Positions 44,754-53,951 of a stretch of DNA of 64,000 bases are shown here, piece after piece (within the stretch, counting starts at the first letter, position 1; the number at the start of each line of letters is the position of its first letter). A program made the translations under genes and the position numbers. The stretch is from Enterococcus sp. PF1-24 (GTDB lineage: Bacteria; Bacillota; Bacilli; Lactobacillales; Enterococcaceae), in NCBI RefSeq assembly GCF_029893325.1, contig NZ_JARXWL010000003.1, forward strand, positions 1 through 64,000. The letters are read 5' to 3'. The notes under the pieces were generated by a model that was not told where the DNA came from, did no database searches, and saw nothing but the letters and a program-made list of their open reading frames with translations.

Positions 44754-45548
44754 TTAATGATGTTGTTCTCGGTGATGTTCGTTATTGCTAGTGTTATTGG
44801 TTTTTGATTCAGTAGCGGAATCAGTTGTTTTTTCTTTATGTTGCTTACCGTTTCCATTTTGTTTTCGTTGACGCTTCTGATGACAGTTATCAATTTCTTG
44901 ATAAATTTCTGATAGCGAATGGTGACGACAAGTTTCAAAAGAAGCAGTTTCGTCTAGCTCTTGCAGTTCTTTAATTGCTAAGTATCTAGCAGGAGTGACG
45001 GCTTCGATTGTGGCTGCCGTTTTGGTAGCTTCGTCAATTTCAAAAACTTGATAGTTAACTGTTTGTTGATGGTGAGCTAAGCTGGTGGTTACTTGCTTTT
45101 CTAAGTTTTTTTGCCATTTTTCAGCATTTTTTTTTTTTGTTTGAACAGAAATTGCTAATTGAGCATCAGGGGTCAGCAATTCTTCTTGAGAAAATTCAGC
45201 AACTAACAGGTTGACTGCTTGTTGATAAGATTTATTTTTCAAAGAAAGCTTAGTTAAAATTTCTTCTCCATCTGCATTATAAGCTTTCACGTCAATGATT
45301 CGCTGGAACGGATTGACGGTTAATTCCAAGCTGGGATTAACATCAATATCCACATAGGCCGCTTTGCTGTAATAAGTGGAATAGGCGATGAATAATAAGC
45401 AAGCGAAGGCACAAGCGATACCGTAAATTATTTTGGTTGCTGGCTTGCGCTTTTTTTGTTGACGTAAAGGGAGATTGGCTAGCGTTTTTTGTTTCAATTC
45501 GTCAGTTGCTGTGATTGATTGAAATGCTGTATTCAATTTATCCTTCAA
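44754..45548 (-). CDS. RsgI-like anti-sigma factor with His-rich tail
   Basis: 264 residues. A cytoplasmic N-terminus (~45 residues) is followed by one transmembrane helix (~42-62). The extracellular domain begins AYVDIDVNPSLELTVNPFQRIIDVKAYNADG, the hallmark of RsgI-type anti-sigma factors. The C-terminal ~60 residues are hydrophilic and histidine-rich (HQKRQRKQ, HHREQHH), which could bind metal. It overlaps the sigma gene by 11 bases, so the two are co-translated. Clostridial RsgI proteins sense polysaccharides; here the tail suggests another signal. Confidence 0.8.
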   Translation of the reverse strand: MKDKLNTAFQSITATDELKQKTLANLPLRQQKKRKPATKIIYGIACAFACLLFIAYSTYYSKAAYVDIDVNPSLELTVNPFQRIIDVKAYNADGEEILTKLSLKNKSYQQAVNLLVAEFSQEELLTPDAQLAISVQTKKKNAEKWQKNLEKQVTTSLAHHQQTVNYQVFEIDEATKTAATIEAVTPARYLAIKELQELDETASFETCRHHSLSEIYQEIDNCHQKRQRKQNGNGKQHKEKTTDSATESKTNNTSNNEHHREQHH

Positions 45549-46023
45549 AATAATCCGCCCCCAATTCTTTTTGTAGCTGCTCTCGTCCCCGTGCTAGCCA
45601 AGTGTAAATGGTATTGCTTTTCTTCTTTAAAATATCCGCAATTTCAACTGCTGAATAACCTTCTATGTAAAAAAGATAGATGACTTGACGATAATTTTTA
45701 GGTAAGCGGGTCATGGCGGTTAAGATTTCTTGGTTTTCTTGTGGTAAGGTAGCAGGTTCAGCGACTAATTGCTCTAACGGAATAACATTTCGCTTGAAAA
45801 AATTCTTTAAATTATCTTTGCTAGTGTTGATAGCAACCCGAATAAGCCATGCCTTTTCGTGAGCATCGCTTTGAAAGGGTTCCGTCCGCAGGAAGTATTT
45901 TAAAAATACTTCCTGAAAGACGTCTTCCGTATCTTGAACATTTTTTAATTGGATAAAACAAATCCGTTGAATCATGTCAGCGTATTTATCCATTGCTGCC
46001 GCTACGGCTGCTTCACTAGCCAC
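45538..46023 (-). CDS. ECF-type RNA polymerase sigma factor
   Basis: 161 residues. Region 2 (TEDVFQEVFLKYFLR) and region 4 (LPKNYRQVIYLFYIEGYSAVEIADIL...TIYTWLARGREQL) are both present, with no region 1 or 3, so this is a compact ECF factor. GTG start 8 bases after AGGGAT. It should recruit polymerase to ECF promoters such as the one before the Cys-His protein gene in its own operon. Confidence 0.88.
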   Translation of the reverse strand: MASEAAVAAAMDKYADMIQRICFIQLKNVQDTEDVFQEVFLKYFLRTEPFQSDAHEKAWLIRVAINTSKDNLKNFFKRNVIPLEQLVAEPATLPQENQEILTAMTRLPKNYRQVIYLFYIEGYSAVEIADILKKKSNTIYTWLARGREQLQKELGADYFEG

Positions 46024-46057
46024 GTTTTAATCCCTACATTTCTATAAAAGCTTTCGA

Positions 46058-46579
46058 TTAATGATGATTTCCGCCATTATTGTGTTGTTTCCTATGTTGT
46101 TCTTGTTGACCGTGATTCCCACTCCAAGTGGTATCTGGCGCCGTTTGCTGCTGGTGTTGGTGAACGCCGGTTTTGCCACAATTATCCACGCCGCAATTAT
46201 AAGTAAAGTTAGTTTCTTGTTGGGCCGTTTCTTGGTGTTGATGAAAACCGTTCTCTTCGCAAGTCGCTATACCACAATTATAAAAAGTAGCTGACTCTGT
46301 GTTGTCGCTCCAGTTGTTGTGCTGATGGTCGCTAACTTCTAGGCAATTTTCAACAGGACAATTGCTTTGCTTTTTAGGAAAATAACCAATTCCTTGATGT
46401 TGATGAAACCCGTTGGAAGTGCAGTTTTCTTGATTACAGCTTTGCGGCTGGCGTGCTGCCAATTCTTCGACTGTAATTGTTGCTAAATTGGGTTTTGGTT
46501 GATTGTTTAACGCCGCAGTTGAAAGACTAGCGTTTCCTAAAAATAAACTAGCTGTTAAAGTGATGATTAAATGATTCAT
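46058..46579 (-). CDS. Secreted protein with four C-x4-C-x5-H-x-H repeats
   Basis: 173 residues with a signal peptide (MNHLIITLTASLFLGNASLS). Four copies of exactly C-x4-C-x5-H-x-H occur at C48-H61, C74-H87, C102-H115 and C129-H142, spaced 26-28 residues apart; typical units read CGVDNC...GVHQHQ. The tail is rich in His, Gln and Asn (HRKQHNN...NHH). Each unit offers a CCHH site for zinc, copper or a similar metal. I know of no named family. The ATG at 46579 is 6 bases after AGGGAA. First gene of the sigma operon, 34 bases before the sigma gene, behind an ECF-type promoter. Confidence 0.8.
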   Translation of the reverse strand: MNHLIITLTASLFLGNASLSTAALNNQPKPNLATITVEELAARQPQSCNQENCTSNGFHQHQGIGYFPKKQSNCPVENCLEVSDHQHNNWSDNTESATFYNCGIATCEENGFHQHQETAQQETNFTYNCGVDNCGKTGVHQHQQQTAPDTTWSGNHGQQEQHRKQHNNGGNHH

Positions 46580-46619
46580 GTAATTCCCTGCTTTCACTAT
46601 TTTTTTACCGTACACTTAT

Positions 46620-46648
46620 AATACGATTCAAGCAGGGAAATCCTTTCA
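46620..46648 (-). promoter_or_regulatory. ECF-type promoter of the sigma operon
   Basis: On the minus strand TGAAAG (46648-46643), 17 bases, CGTATT (46625-46620). This follows the TGAAAC-N16/17-CGTA pattern of ECF sigma promoters and suggests autoregulation. A sigma-A reading of the same region would need a 20-base spacer. Confidence 0.65.
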
Positions 46649-46649
46649 A

Positions 46650-46697
46650 AAAAATTAAAAAATAATGAAACCTCTCAGATAAATGACCTGAGAGGTT
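46650..46697 (-). terminator. Terminator of the pit operon
   Basis: AACCTCTCAG / CTGAGAGGTT hairpin (46669-46697), followed on the minus strand by a T-rich tract. Confidence 0.75.
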
Positions 46698-46703
46698 GAA
46701 AAA

Positions 46704-47327
46704 TTACATGTTTTTAATGACAACACGAGCGATTAAATCAACGATTTGCTCACAAACGTTAACGACGTTTTCTAATTGATCGAAGATGTCTTTCCATTTA
46801 ATGACTTCGATAACAGGCACGTCAGTTGTGAATAAAACTTTAGTTAAGCTGCTATATAGTTCGTCCGCTTGCGTTTCTGCGGCGCTAACTTCTTTAATCA
46901 TTTGTGCTAGTTTTTTAGAATTTTTAAATTTTGAAAATTCTTTAGTAGCCACTAATAAACCTGAAGTTGCAGTAGCGATACATTCCACTAAAGCGTCGGT
47001 ATTTGGTCGTATTTCAGTAACTGCTAAGTTTTCAAATAAATAAGTTGTACTGTTGATGCCGTCAATAACATCATCTAAACGTTCCGTAATTTCAACAATA
47101 TCTTCGCGGTCGATTGGTGTAATAAAAGAATCATATAGCTCAGCCATTACTTCCGAAACGATTTCATCCGCTTGGTGCTCTAAATCATGAATTTTTTCAG
47201 AAGTGGTTGCTAAGTTTTCGACTCCGTAATTCTTAACTAAAGTATCTAAATGAGTCGCTGCTTCAGCCGTCCATTGTGCTAATTTTACTAAAGAATCAAA
47301 ATAATTATATTGTTTTTTTCTAGCCAT
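46704..47327 (-). CDS. DUF47-family phosphate transport accessory protein
   Basis: About 207 residues, all-helical, PhoU-like: HDLEHQADEIVSEV and FITPIDREDIVEITERLDDVIDGI are family signatures. DUF47 proteins typically accompany and modulate Pit phosphate transporters. The ATG at 47327 (MARKKQYNYF) is chosen, with GGGGTG upstream. It lies directly downstream of the pit gene on the same strand. Confidence 0.88.
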   Translation of the reverse strand: MARKKQYNYFDSLVKLAQWTAEAATHLDTLVKNYGVENLATTSEKIHDLEHQADEIVSEVMAELYDSFITPIDREDIVEITERLDDVIDGINSTTYLFENLAVTEIRPNTDALVECIATATSGLLVATKEFSKFKNSKKLAQMIKEVSAAETQADELYSSLTKVLFTTDVPVIEVIKWKDIFDQLENVVNVCEQIVDLIARVVIKNM

Positions 47328-47410
47328 GTTTTTACACCCCATAATTTTTCTTTTAAATCAGTTTGTATAATTAAGCTTTGCTCGTGAGCTGAACGAGCCC
47401 TTTCTGCTTT

Positions 47411-48424
47411 CTAAAATAACATCATAAATAATTTGGCCATGATAAAGGCAATAGCGCCGCAGCCTGGGAAAGTTAAAATCCAGGCGATGAGCATTTCTTT
47501 AACGATTTGCCAATCGACACTGGATAAACGGCGAGAAGCGCCGACACCCATGATGGCAGTTGTTTTTGTATGTGTTGTTGAAACGGGAATCCCGAAAACG
47601 GAAGCTAAGAACAAGCAAATTGCTGCGCTAAAATCGGCTGAAAAGCCTTGATAACGTTCTAATTTTACCATGTCCATCCCAACAGATTTAATAATTCGCA
47701 TGCCACCAACGGAAGTTCCAAAGCCCATTGTCAATGAACATAAGGCCATCACCCAAAGTGGAATGGTAAAGCCGTTACCGGTTTTTTCTGCTAAATTGTT
47801 GTAGTAGAGGCCTAACATGAAAACCCCCATAAATTTTTGACCATCTTGCGCCCCGTGTAAAAAGGCATTTGCCGCTGCGGCAATTCCTTGACCGGTAGTA
47901 AAGAAGCGATTCGCTTTGCGCCGGGAAACATTGGCAAATAAAACTACCAATAACTTAGTGAATAAATAACCTCCACCAAAACCAAGCACTGTCGACATGA
48001 CCAGTCCGATTAAAACTTTCAGCCACTCACCGCCGTTAACTGCGCCTATGCCACCTAAAGCCATAGCTGAGCCGGTTAAGCCAGCAATTAAAGCGTGAGA
48101 TTCACTGGTAGGAATTCCGAAATACCAAGCGGCTACTGACCAAACGACAATTGAAAATAAGGAAGCCGCTAAAGCAACCTGTGAAGCGTTCCCTTGGCCG
48201 TCAAAACTAACGATATTACTGATGGTTTCAGCAACCTGTGAATTGAAGTAAGTCATTACTAAAGCGCCACAGAAGTTCATGGCGACCGCCAACCAAATGG
48301 CTGTCCGGGGTTTTAAAACGCGGGTTGAAACGGCTGTTGCGATGGCATTAGGAGCATCGGTCCACCCATTAACAAAGATTACGCCTAAAACCAGTATAAT
48401 TGTCACAAAAAATGCAATACTCAT
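47411..48424 (-). CDS. pit: Low-affinity inorganic phosphate transporter, Pit family
   Basis: 337 residues, about ten membrane segments, with the duplicated PiT signature: GWTDAPNAIATAVSTRVL at the N-terminal half and FGIPVSTTHTKTTAIMGVG at the C-terminal half. Imports phosphate with a cation. GAGGTGA precedes the ATG. Operon with the DUF47 gene. Confidence 0.9.
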   Translation of the reverse strand: MSIAFFVTIILVLGVIFVNGWTDAPNAIATAVSTRVLKPRTAIWLAVAMNFCGALVMTYFNSQVAETISNIVSFDGQGNASQVALAASLFSIVVWSVAAWYFGIPTSESHALIAGLTGSAMALGGIGAVNGGEWLKVLIGLVMSTVLGFGGGYLFTKLLVVLFANVSRRKANRFFTTGQGIAAAANAFLHGAQDGQKFMGVFMLGLYYNNLAEKTGNGFTIPLWVMALCSLTMGFGTSVGGMRIIKSVGMDMVKLERYQGFSADFSAAICLFLASVFGIPVSTTHTKTTAIMGVGASRRLSSVDWQIVKEMLIAWILTFPGCGAIAFIMAKLFMMLF

Positions 48425-48520
48425 GATTCACCTCAAAATAATGTTGCAACAGAAATTAGCAGCATAAATTCTGCAAATTTCTCCCGCTTAATAGTAAAAA
48501 AATAATCTTCAGACAAAGCT

Positions 48521-48549
48521 AGTATCCCTTATATTTAACGAACGCGCAA
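48521..48549 (-). promoter_or_regulatory. Promoter of the pit operon
   Basis: Minus strand TTGCGC (48549-48544), 17 bases, GATACT (48526-48521). The ~95-base leader contains a hairpin around TTGCA...TGCAA (48435-48474). The remaining part of the 309-base divergent gap shows nothing else. Confidence 0.5.
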
Positions 48550-48688
48550 GTACTTTTTTGAAAAAAACTCAGAACTTCTTTTTTAGGGTGGAAAAGAAGG
48601 CTATTTAATAGGAAATTAAACGTCATAAAATAAAGAAAACAGGCTTTATTTATTGCTACTTTAGGCTGATTATTCTTACAAAAAACTG

Positions 48689-48697
48689 TGGTATACT
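48689..48697 (+). promoter_or_regulatory. Extended -10 promoter of the MutS-like gene
   Basis: TGG-TATACT with no convincing -35, about 37 bases before the start codon. Confidence 0.5.
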
Positions 48698-48733
48698 GAA
48701 AGAAAAAATGCGTGATAAAAAGGCGGCTGGAAG

Positions 48734-50386
48734 ATGACTTGGCAAATCGTAATTATAAGCGTTATTTTGGTGATTGTAGTAGCGGTAATTGGATTTAGTA
48801 TTTACGATAGTTGGAAGTTGCGGCGAAAAGTCCGTAATAATTGGCAGAAACTGCCTTATGAACCCCGCTTTGATAAAGAGGAAAGTCTGCAACAAGCTTA
48901 TCAAAATGCAGCAGCTTTTACTACTAAAGACAGCTACGTGGATGATATCACTTGGTATGATTTGGATTTGTTTGAAGTTTTTCAGCAGATTAATCACACC
49001 TATTCCAGCATTGGCTCTGAGCAGCTGTATCAGCGTATACGGGGCTTTGATTTTACTAGTCAAGAAGAAGGGGAGCTAGAAGCCTTAATTCAATATTTTG
49101 ATGAAAATCCGCAAATGCGAGAAGATACCGAATTTATTTTTGCTAGTTTAGGGAAAAAAGATAAAAATTTTGTCGCTAGCTATTTAGCGGACGGTAAAAA
49201 ACAGCAGTTAGCCAACATTAAATTTCATGTTTTATTAGGGCTATTGCCGATTTCCTGTGTGATTACTGGACTTTTTATTCCGCAATTTATGTTAGTAGCG
49301 CTAGCTGCCCTTTGTTTTAATCTTTTTTATTACATGGGGAAAAAGCAGACGGTTGAGCGGGAATTAAATAGTATGGCTTATCTTGTGCAAATGATTAGTG
49401 CAGCGAAAAAAATCCGTAAACTACCTTTGCCGAATCAGGCGGCTTTAACTAAGGCGGTTAAGCCGTTAGAGAGCATTTTGAAATTCTCTTTTTCTTTTCG
49501 GGTAAAAACCAATACGGAAATGGATATGTTTTTTGACTACATTAATATGATGTTTATGCTACCTTTGATTACTTATCATTTCATTTTAGCTCGTTTGGAA
49601 AAAGAAAATGCCGCAGCGATTCAAGTTTGGCAATTATTAGGTAAGCTGGAAGTGGCCTACGCAATTTTAAATTATCGTAAAATTGTGCCACTAAATTGTC
49701 GGCCGACTTTTACTGAAACTGGCGGAATTATCGGGGAAGCTGTTTACCATCCTTTAGTGGATAATGCAGTTGCTAATCCGGTTGCTTGGCAGAAAAATAC
49801 TTTAGTGACAGGCTCAAACGCTTCCGGTAAATCAACTTATGTAAAAGCAATCGCCATTAATGCAATTTTATCGCAAACGATTTATACGACGCTGGCGGAA
49901 TCTTTTACGATGCCGGCGGGACATGTGCTAACTTCAATGGCGGTGGAAGATAATATTTTTGCTGGCGATAGTTATTTTGTAGCGGAAATTAAATCGGTGA
50001 AGCGAGTATTGCAACAAGTCGCTAGCGGAGAGTGCTGCTATTGTTTTATTGATGAAATTTTGAAGGGTACCAATACGATTGAGCGAATTTCCGCTTCGGC
50101 TAGTATTGTCAATTGGCTGAAAGATAAAAATGTTTTAGCTTTTGTGGCGACTCATGATATTGAGTTAACGGAAATTTTAAAAGATAGCTGTGATAATTTG
50201 CATTTTGAAGAGCAAGTTACCGAGGAAGAAGGTATTGCCTTTGATTATCGGCTGCGTAAAGGGCCAGCAGTTTCCCGCAATGCCATTCAGCTATTGAAGA
50301 TTTTAGATTACCCGCAGGCGATTGTAGATGAGGCTTTTGCGGAGGCGGAAAGTTTTGATGCACAACGACAATGGCGTCAACTTTAA
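48734..50386 (+). CDS. Membrane-anchored MutS-like ATPase
   Basis: 550 residues. A transmembrane helix at residues ~4-23 and a hydrophobic pair near 160-200 place it in the membrane. The C-terminal part is a MutS domain V ATPase: Walker A GSNASGKST at 360-368, Walker B CYCFIDEIL with D440, and the following ATHDIEL. It lacks the MutS mismatch-recognition and clamp domains. The function of this Firmicute family is unknown to me. Start supported by GGCTGGAAG upstream. Monocistronic. Confidence 0.82.
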   Translation: MTWQIVIISVILVIVVAVIGFSIYDSWKLRRKVRNNWQKLPYEPRFDKEESLQQAYQNAAAFTTKDSYVDDITWYDLDLFEVFQQINHTYSSIGSEQLYQRIRGFDFTSQEEGELEALIQYFDENPQMREDTEFIFASLGKKDKNFVASYLADGKKQQLANIKFHVLLGLLPISCVITGLFIPQFMLVALAALCFNLFYYMGKKQTVERELNSMAYLVQMISAAKKIRKLPLPNQAALTKAVKPLESILKFSFSFRVKTNTEMDMFFDYINMMFMLPLITYHFILARLEKENAAAIQVWQLLGKLEVAYAILNYRKIVPLNCRPTFTETGGIIGEAVYHPLVDNAVANPVAWQKNTLVTGSNASGKSTYVKAIAINAILSQTIYTTLAESFTMPAGHVLTSMAVEDNIFAGDSYFVAEIKSVKRVLQQVASGECCYCFIDEILKGTNTIERISASASIVNWLKDKNVLAFVATHDIELTEILKDSCDNLHFEEQVTEEEGIAFDYRLRKGPAVSRNAIQLLKILDYPQAIVDEAFAEAESFDAQRQWRQL

Positions 50387-50396
50387 AATAAAAAGG

Positions 50397-50433
50397 AATC
50401 AAGTTCATTTTTGAGCTTGATTTTCTTGTTTTT
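50397..50433 (+). terminator. Terminator after the MutS-like gene
   Basis: AATCAAGTTCA / TGAGCTTGATT (11 bp, one G-U), TTTT loop, T-rich tail. Confidence 0.8.
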
Positions 50434-50480
50434 AGACAAAAAAAGACCTACTAGTAAAATCTAGCAGGCTAGGAGTAAAA

Positions 50481-50564
50481 ATGAAAAAGTGTTGGTTGTT
50501 TGTTGGTAATTACATTATACAAAACGATTGTGTGTTTTTTGTGAAGAAAAGCAAAAAAGTATAA
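50481..50564 (+). CDS. Possible 27-residue peptide
   Basis: ATG at 50481 lies 6 bases after AGGAG and opens 27 codons (MKKCWLFVGNYIIQNDCVFF..., lysine-rich end) in the 332-base gap before queA. A hairpin (CCTACTAG / CTAGCAGG, about 50448-50469) precedes it. The peptide is short and hydrophobic with two cysteines. There is no homology evidence, so it may be chance. The rest of the gap shows only a TTGACT (50588-50593) without a good -10. Confidence 0.3.
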   Translation: MKKCWLFVGNYIIQNDCVFFVKKSKKV

Positions 50565-50718
50565 ATAAATGAAAATTTTTTTATTAGTTGACTAAAAACG
50601 TTAAAGCTTCGCATTTCTATAGATTCTTTGGAAAGAAACAAATGATTTTAATTCGCCATCAGCTGAAAATCGTGATAGAATAACCAAGGATAATATCGGA
50701 AAGATTTGAGGAAATAAA

Positions 50719-51750
50719 ATGTTAACAACAAATGATTTTGATTTTGATTTGCCAGAAGAATTAATCGCCCAAACCCCTTTGAAAGACCGTGCCAGCTCTC
50801 GCTTATTAGTTTTAGAAAAAGAAACCGGCGCGGTTAAAGATGGCACTTTTACAGATATCATCGAGGAGTTGCAAGCCGGCGATGCCTTAGTGATGAATGA
50901 TACCCGCGTTTTACCCGCCCGCTTATACGGGGAGAAACCGGAAACTGGCGGCCATTTAGAAGTCTTGCTTTTAACCAATACGGCCGGCGACACTTGGGAA
51001 ACGTTAATTAAACCAGCTAAACGAGCAAAAGTTGGTACGGAAATAGTTTTCGGCGATGGTCGCTTAAAAGCTGTTGTTGAAAAAGAGTTGGACCACGGCG
51101 GACGAATCATCACTTTTAAATATGAAGGGATTTTCTTAGAGATTATTGAAATTTTAGGGGAAATGCCTTTGCCACCTTATATTAAAGAGCGCTTGGAAGA
51201 TTCCGAACGTTATCAAACCGTTTACGCCAAAGAAAGTGGTTCAGCCGCTGCCCCGACAGCTGGTCTGCATTTTACGCCAGCCGTGTTAAAACAGTTGGAA
51301 GCAAAAGGCGTGCAATTGGTTTATTTGACTTTACATGTTGGCTTAGGAACTTTCCGACCAGTCAGTGTCGATAATTTGGCAGAGCATCAAATGCACAGCG
51401 AATTTTATCGTTTAACGGAAGAAGCCGCGGCTCAACTGAATCAAGTGCGAGCAAATGGTGGAAAAATCGTCGCAGTCGGCACCACTTCCATTCGCACGTT
51501 AGAAACCATCGGTACTAAATTCGCCGGTGAAATTAAAGCCGATAGTGGTTGGACGGATATTTTTATCACACCGGGATATCAATTTAAAGTGGTGGAAGCT
51601 TTCTTGACTAATTTCCATTTGCCAAAATCCACTTTAGTGATGTTAGTCAGCGCTTTTGCTGGCAGGGAAAATACTTTAGCGGCTTATCAACATGCCATAG
51701 CCGAAAAATATCGCTTCTTTAGTTTTGGCGATGCAATGTTTGTCAAATAA
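50719..51750 (+). CDS. queA: S-adenosylmethionine:tRNA ribosyltransferase-isomerase
   Basis: 343 residues, full length. [27 protein letters not shown] and [13 protein letters not shown] are family blocks. QueA transfers the ribosyl part of SAM to preQ1 in tRNA to form epoxyqueuosine. It partners functionally with tgt found at 60.7 kb. GAGGAAATAAA precedes the ATG. Transcribed alone. Confidence 0.96.
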   Translation: MLTTNDFDFDLPEELIAQTPLKDRASSRLLVLEKETGAVKDGTFTDIIEELQAGDALVMNDTRVLPARLYGEKPETGGHLEVLLLTNTAGDTWETLIKPAKRAKVGTEIVFGDGRLKAVVEKELDHGGRIITFKYEGIFLEIIEILGEMPLPPYIKERLEDSERYQTVYAKESGSAAAPTAGLHFTPAVLKQLEAKGVQLVYLTLHVGLGTFRPVSVDNLAEHQMHSEFYRLTEEAAAQLNQVRANGGKIVAVGTTSIRTLETIGTKFAGEIKADSGWTDIFITPGYQFKVVEAFLTNFHLPKSTLVMLVSAFAGRENTLAAYQHAIAEKYRFFSFGDAMFVK

Positions 51751-51758
51751 AATAATTG

Positions 51759-51804
51759 AAAAACGAGAGAACAGCTAGTTTTGTAGCTGTTCTCTCGTTT
51801 TTTT
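51759..51804. terminator. Bidirectional terminator
   Basis: AAAACGAGAGAACAGCTA / TAGCTGTTCTCTCGTTTT with T and A runs, between queA and the AraC gene. Confidence 0.9.
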
Positions 51805-52675
51805 AATCTTCTTGTAGTAAATATTTCTTCTGAAATTGAAAAGGTGCCATACCCACGGCGGCTTTGAAAACGTGGTGGAAAGTTTTGATGCTGGCAAATC
51901 CGGAACGGGAGGCGACTTCAGTCATAGGAATATTTTCAGTGCCTAAAATGTATTTGGCATGATTGATGCGATATTCCATTAAGTAGCGGGAAAAAGTTAA
52001 ACCGACATTTTTTTTGAAAAAGCGAGAAAAATAGCTAGAACTAAACCCAATATGACTAGCCACTTCATCTAAAGTAATCGTGTTTTCAAAATGAGCTTCC
52101 ACATATTCAAAAATCAAATTCAATTGTTCCAAAGCTTCCGTTGGATAAATTTTCTTAGCTGATTGCAACTGTTGCTGGGTTTCTTTAATTGGCAAACGGT
52201 AAAAAAGACTGATAATTTGATAAAGTTTGCCGGTAATGGCGTATTGTTGCCCTTCAATCGCTTGTTGGCTGATTTCAAAAATTTCTAAGAGTAGTTTCTT
52301 GATTTCGGCTGTCATTTCAGTGGGCCAAGCAGCGCTGTGATTTAAAACTTCAAGAAAAAGCTGGTATAAATTGCGGTCAGTTTCTTGCAAATTGGCGTTT
52401 TCGTGAAACATTTTTAAATCAAATTGATAAACAATACGTTCGCTATCAGGAGAAGCCAAGAAAAATTGCGGTTCGCCACTATAGAAAAAATAAATTTCCC
52501 CTTCTTGCAACTGAATAATGCGGTCGTTGGTGCCTAAATTGACGCTGCCTTTTAAACAATAAATAAACTCGATTTCCTTATGCCAATGAGGATATGTAAT
52601 TTCCCAACCTTGACAAATAAAGGTGCGAAAAGGAAAAAGCGGATTTAAGTCGGGAATCTCTAAGTATAAACTCAT
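51803..52675 (-). CDS. AraC-family transcriptional regulator
   Basis: 290 residues. An N-terminal cupin-like ligand domain (WHKEIEFIYCLKG) and two C-terminal HTH motifs (ITLDEVASHIGFSSSYFSRFFKK and MTEVASRSGFASIKTFHHVFK). The ATG at 52675 is preceded by GGAGG. Divergent from the Gfo/Idh/MocA-ThuA operon, which it most likely activates. Confidence 0.9.
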   Translation of the reverse strand: MSLYLEIPDLNPLFPFRTFICQGWEITYPHWHKEIEFIYCLKGSVNLGTNDRIIQLQEGEIYFFYSGEPQFFLASPDSERIVYQFDLKMFHENANLQETDRNLYQLFLEVLNHSAAWPTEMTAEIKKLLLEIFEISQQAIEGQQYAITGKLYQIISLFYRLPIKETQQQLQSAKKIYPTEALEQLNLIFEYVEAHFENTITLDEVASHIGFSSSYFSRFFKKNVGLTFSRYLMEYRINHAKYILGTENIPMTEVASRSGFASIKTFHHVFKAAVGMAPFQFQKKYLLQED

Positions 52676-52788
52676 GATAACCTCCAATTAAGCTGTTTTT
52701 CTTATTATACTGTAAAAATTCAAATAACAGGACAAAAATCGGGAACTTTTTGAAAAAGATGAGGGAAGAATGCAGCTGCTCAATTGGT

Positions 52789-52823
52789 TATAATGAAGGC
52801 GGAAATTAGTAAAAGCATTTACT
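52789..52823 (+). promoter_or_regulatory. Promoter -10 and operator-like dyad before the oxidoreductase operon
   Basis: TATAAT at 52789-52794 without a clear -35, as in activator-dependent promoters. Downstream, AGTAAA / TTTACT (52808-52823, 4-base centre) is a perfect dyad of unknown binder; its centre is GC, so it is not a standard cre. Confidence 0.5.
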
Positions 52824-52855
52824 TTTAAGCAGATAAGCAAGAGGAGGATTTTATA

Positions 52856-53935
52856 ATGGTTTTAAAAATTGGAGTAATCGGCTGTGGCGGTATCGCCAAT
52901 GGCAAGCATATGCCGGCGCTAGCGCAAGTTGAAGAAGTCGCAATGGTGGCTTTTTGTGATATTATTGAAGAAAGAGCAGTCGCTGCAAAAGAAAAGTATG
53001 GCACAGAGGATGCAAAAGTCTATACTGATTACCAACAAATGTTAGCGGAATCACAATTGGATGTGGTACATGTTTGTACACCAAATAATGCCCACGCACC
53101 AATTTCAATTGCGGCCTTAGAGGCGGATTGCCATGTCATGTGTGAAAAACCAATGGCGAAAACACCTGAGGAAGCACGTCAAATGGTGGTCGCTGCCAAA
53201 CGCACTGGGAAAAAATTAACAATTGGCTATCAAAATCGTTTCCGAAAAGATTCTCTTTACTTACATGAAGTTTGTCAAGAAGGAGCGTTAGGAGATATTT
53301 ATTTCGGTAAAGCCCATGCGATTCGTCGCCGGGCGGTACCGACTTGGGGTGTCTTTTTGGATGAAGAAGCCCAAGGCGGTGGGCCATTGATTGATATCGG
53401 CACCCACGCTTTAGATTTAACTTTATGGATGATGAATAATTATCAACCGAAATTTGTAGTAGGGAAAACTTACCGTGAGTTAGCTGAAACTAAAAATGCT
53501 GCTAATGCTTGGGGCCCTTGGGATCCAGAAAAATTCACAGTGGAAGATTCCGCTTTTGGCTTTGTCACGATGGAAAACGGAGCCACAATTTTCTTGGAGT
53601 CTAGTTGGGCTTTGAATACCTTAGATGTTAAGGAAGCAAAAACTTCTTTATGCGGCACTAAAGCCGGCGCTGATATGAATGACGGCCTGAGAATCAATGG
53701 GGAAGATCACAGCTTGTTGTATGAAAAACAAGTGGAATTAGAAACCGGTGGTGTTGATTTTTATGACGGTGCGGGTGATGATCCTTCTTTAATTGAAGCG
53801 AAATCATGGATTTCAGCAATTTTAAATGATACTGAACCTGTTGTGAAACCGGAAGAAGCATTGGTAGTTACGGAAATCTTAGCAGCGATTTATGAATCAT
53901 CTAAAACCAATCAACCAGTTTATTTGAATAAATAA
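52856..53935 (+). CDS. Gfo/Idh/MocA-family oxidoreductase
   Basis: 359 residues. The NAD-binding [13 protein letters not shown] opens the Rossmann fold. CEKPMAK carries the catalytic-region lysine and [15 protein letters not shown] is the substrate-side motif. Oxidises a sugar hydroxyl, often C3 of glycosides. AGAGGAGG precedes the ATG. First of four genes with gaps of 2-39 bases. Confidence 0.88.
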   Translation: MVLKIGVIGCGGIANGKHMPALAQVEEVAMVAFCDIIEERAVAAKEKYGTEDAKVYTDYQQMLAESQLDVVHVCTPNNAHAPISIAALEADCHVMCEKPMAKTPEEARQMVVAAKRTGKKLTIGYQNRFRKDSLYLHEVCQEGALGDIYFGKAHAIRRRAVPTWGVFLDEEAQGGGPLIDIGTHALDLTLWMMNNYQPKFVVGKTYRELAETKNAANAWGPWDPEKFTVEDSAFGFVTMENGATIFLESSWALNTLDVKEAKTSLCGTKAGADMNDGLRINGEDHSLLYEKQVELETGGVDFYDGAGDDPSLIEAKSWISAILNDTEPVVKPEEALVVTEILAAIYESSKTNQPVYLNK

Positions 53936-53951
53936 GACACAGGAGAATAAA

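Noticed and set aside
46061-46294. 77-residue plus-strand frame opposite the Cys-His protein gene
   Set aside because: The opposite strand has a signal peptide, exact repeated motifs and an operon context; this frame is its shadow.
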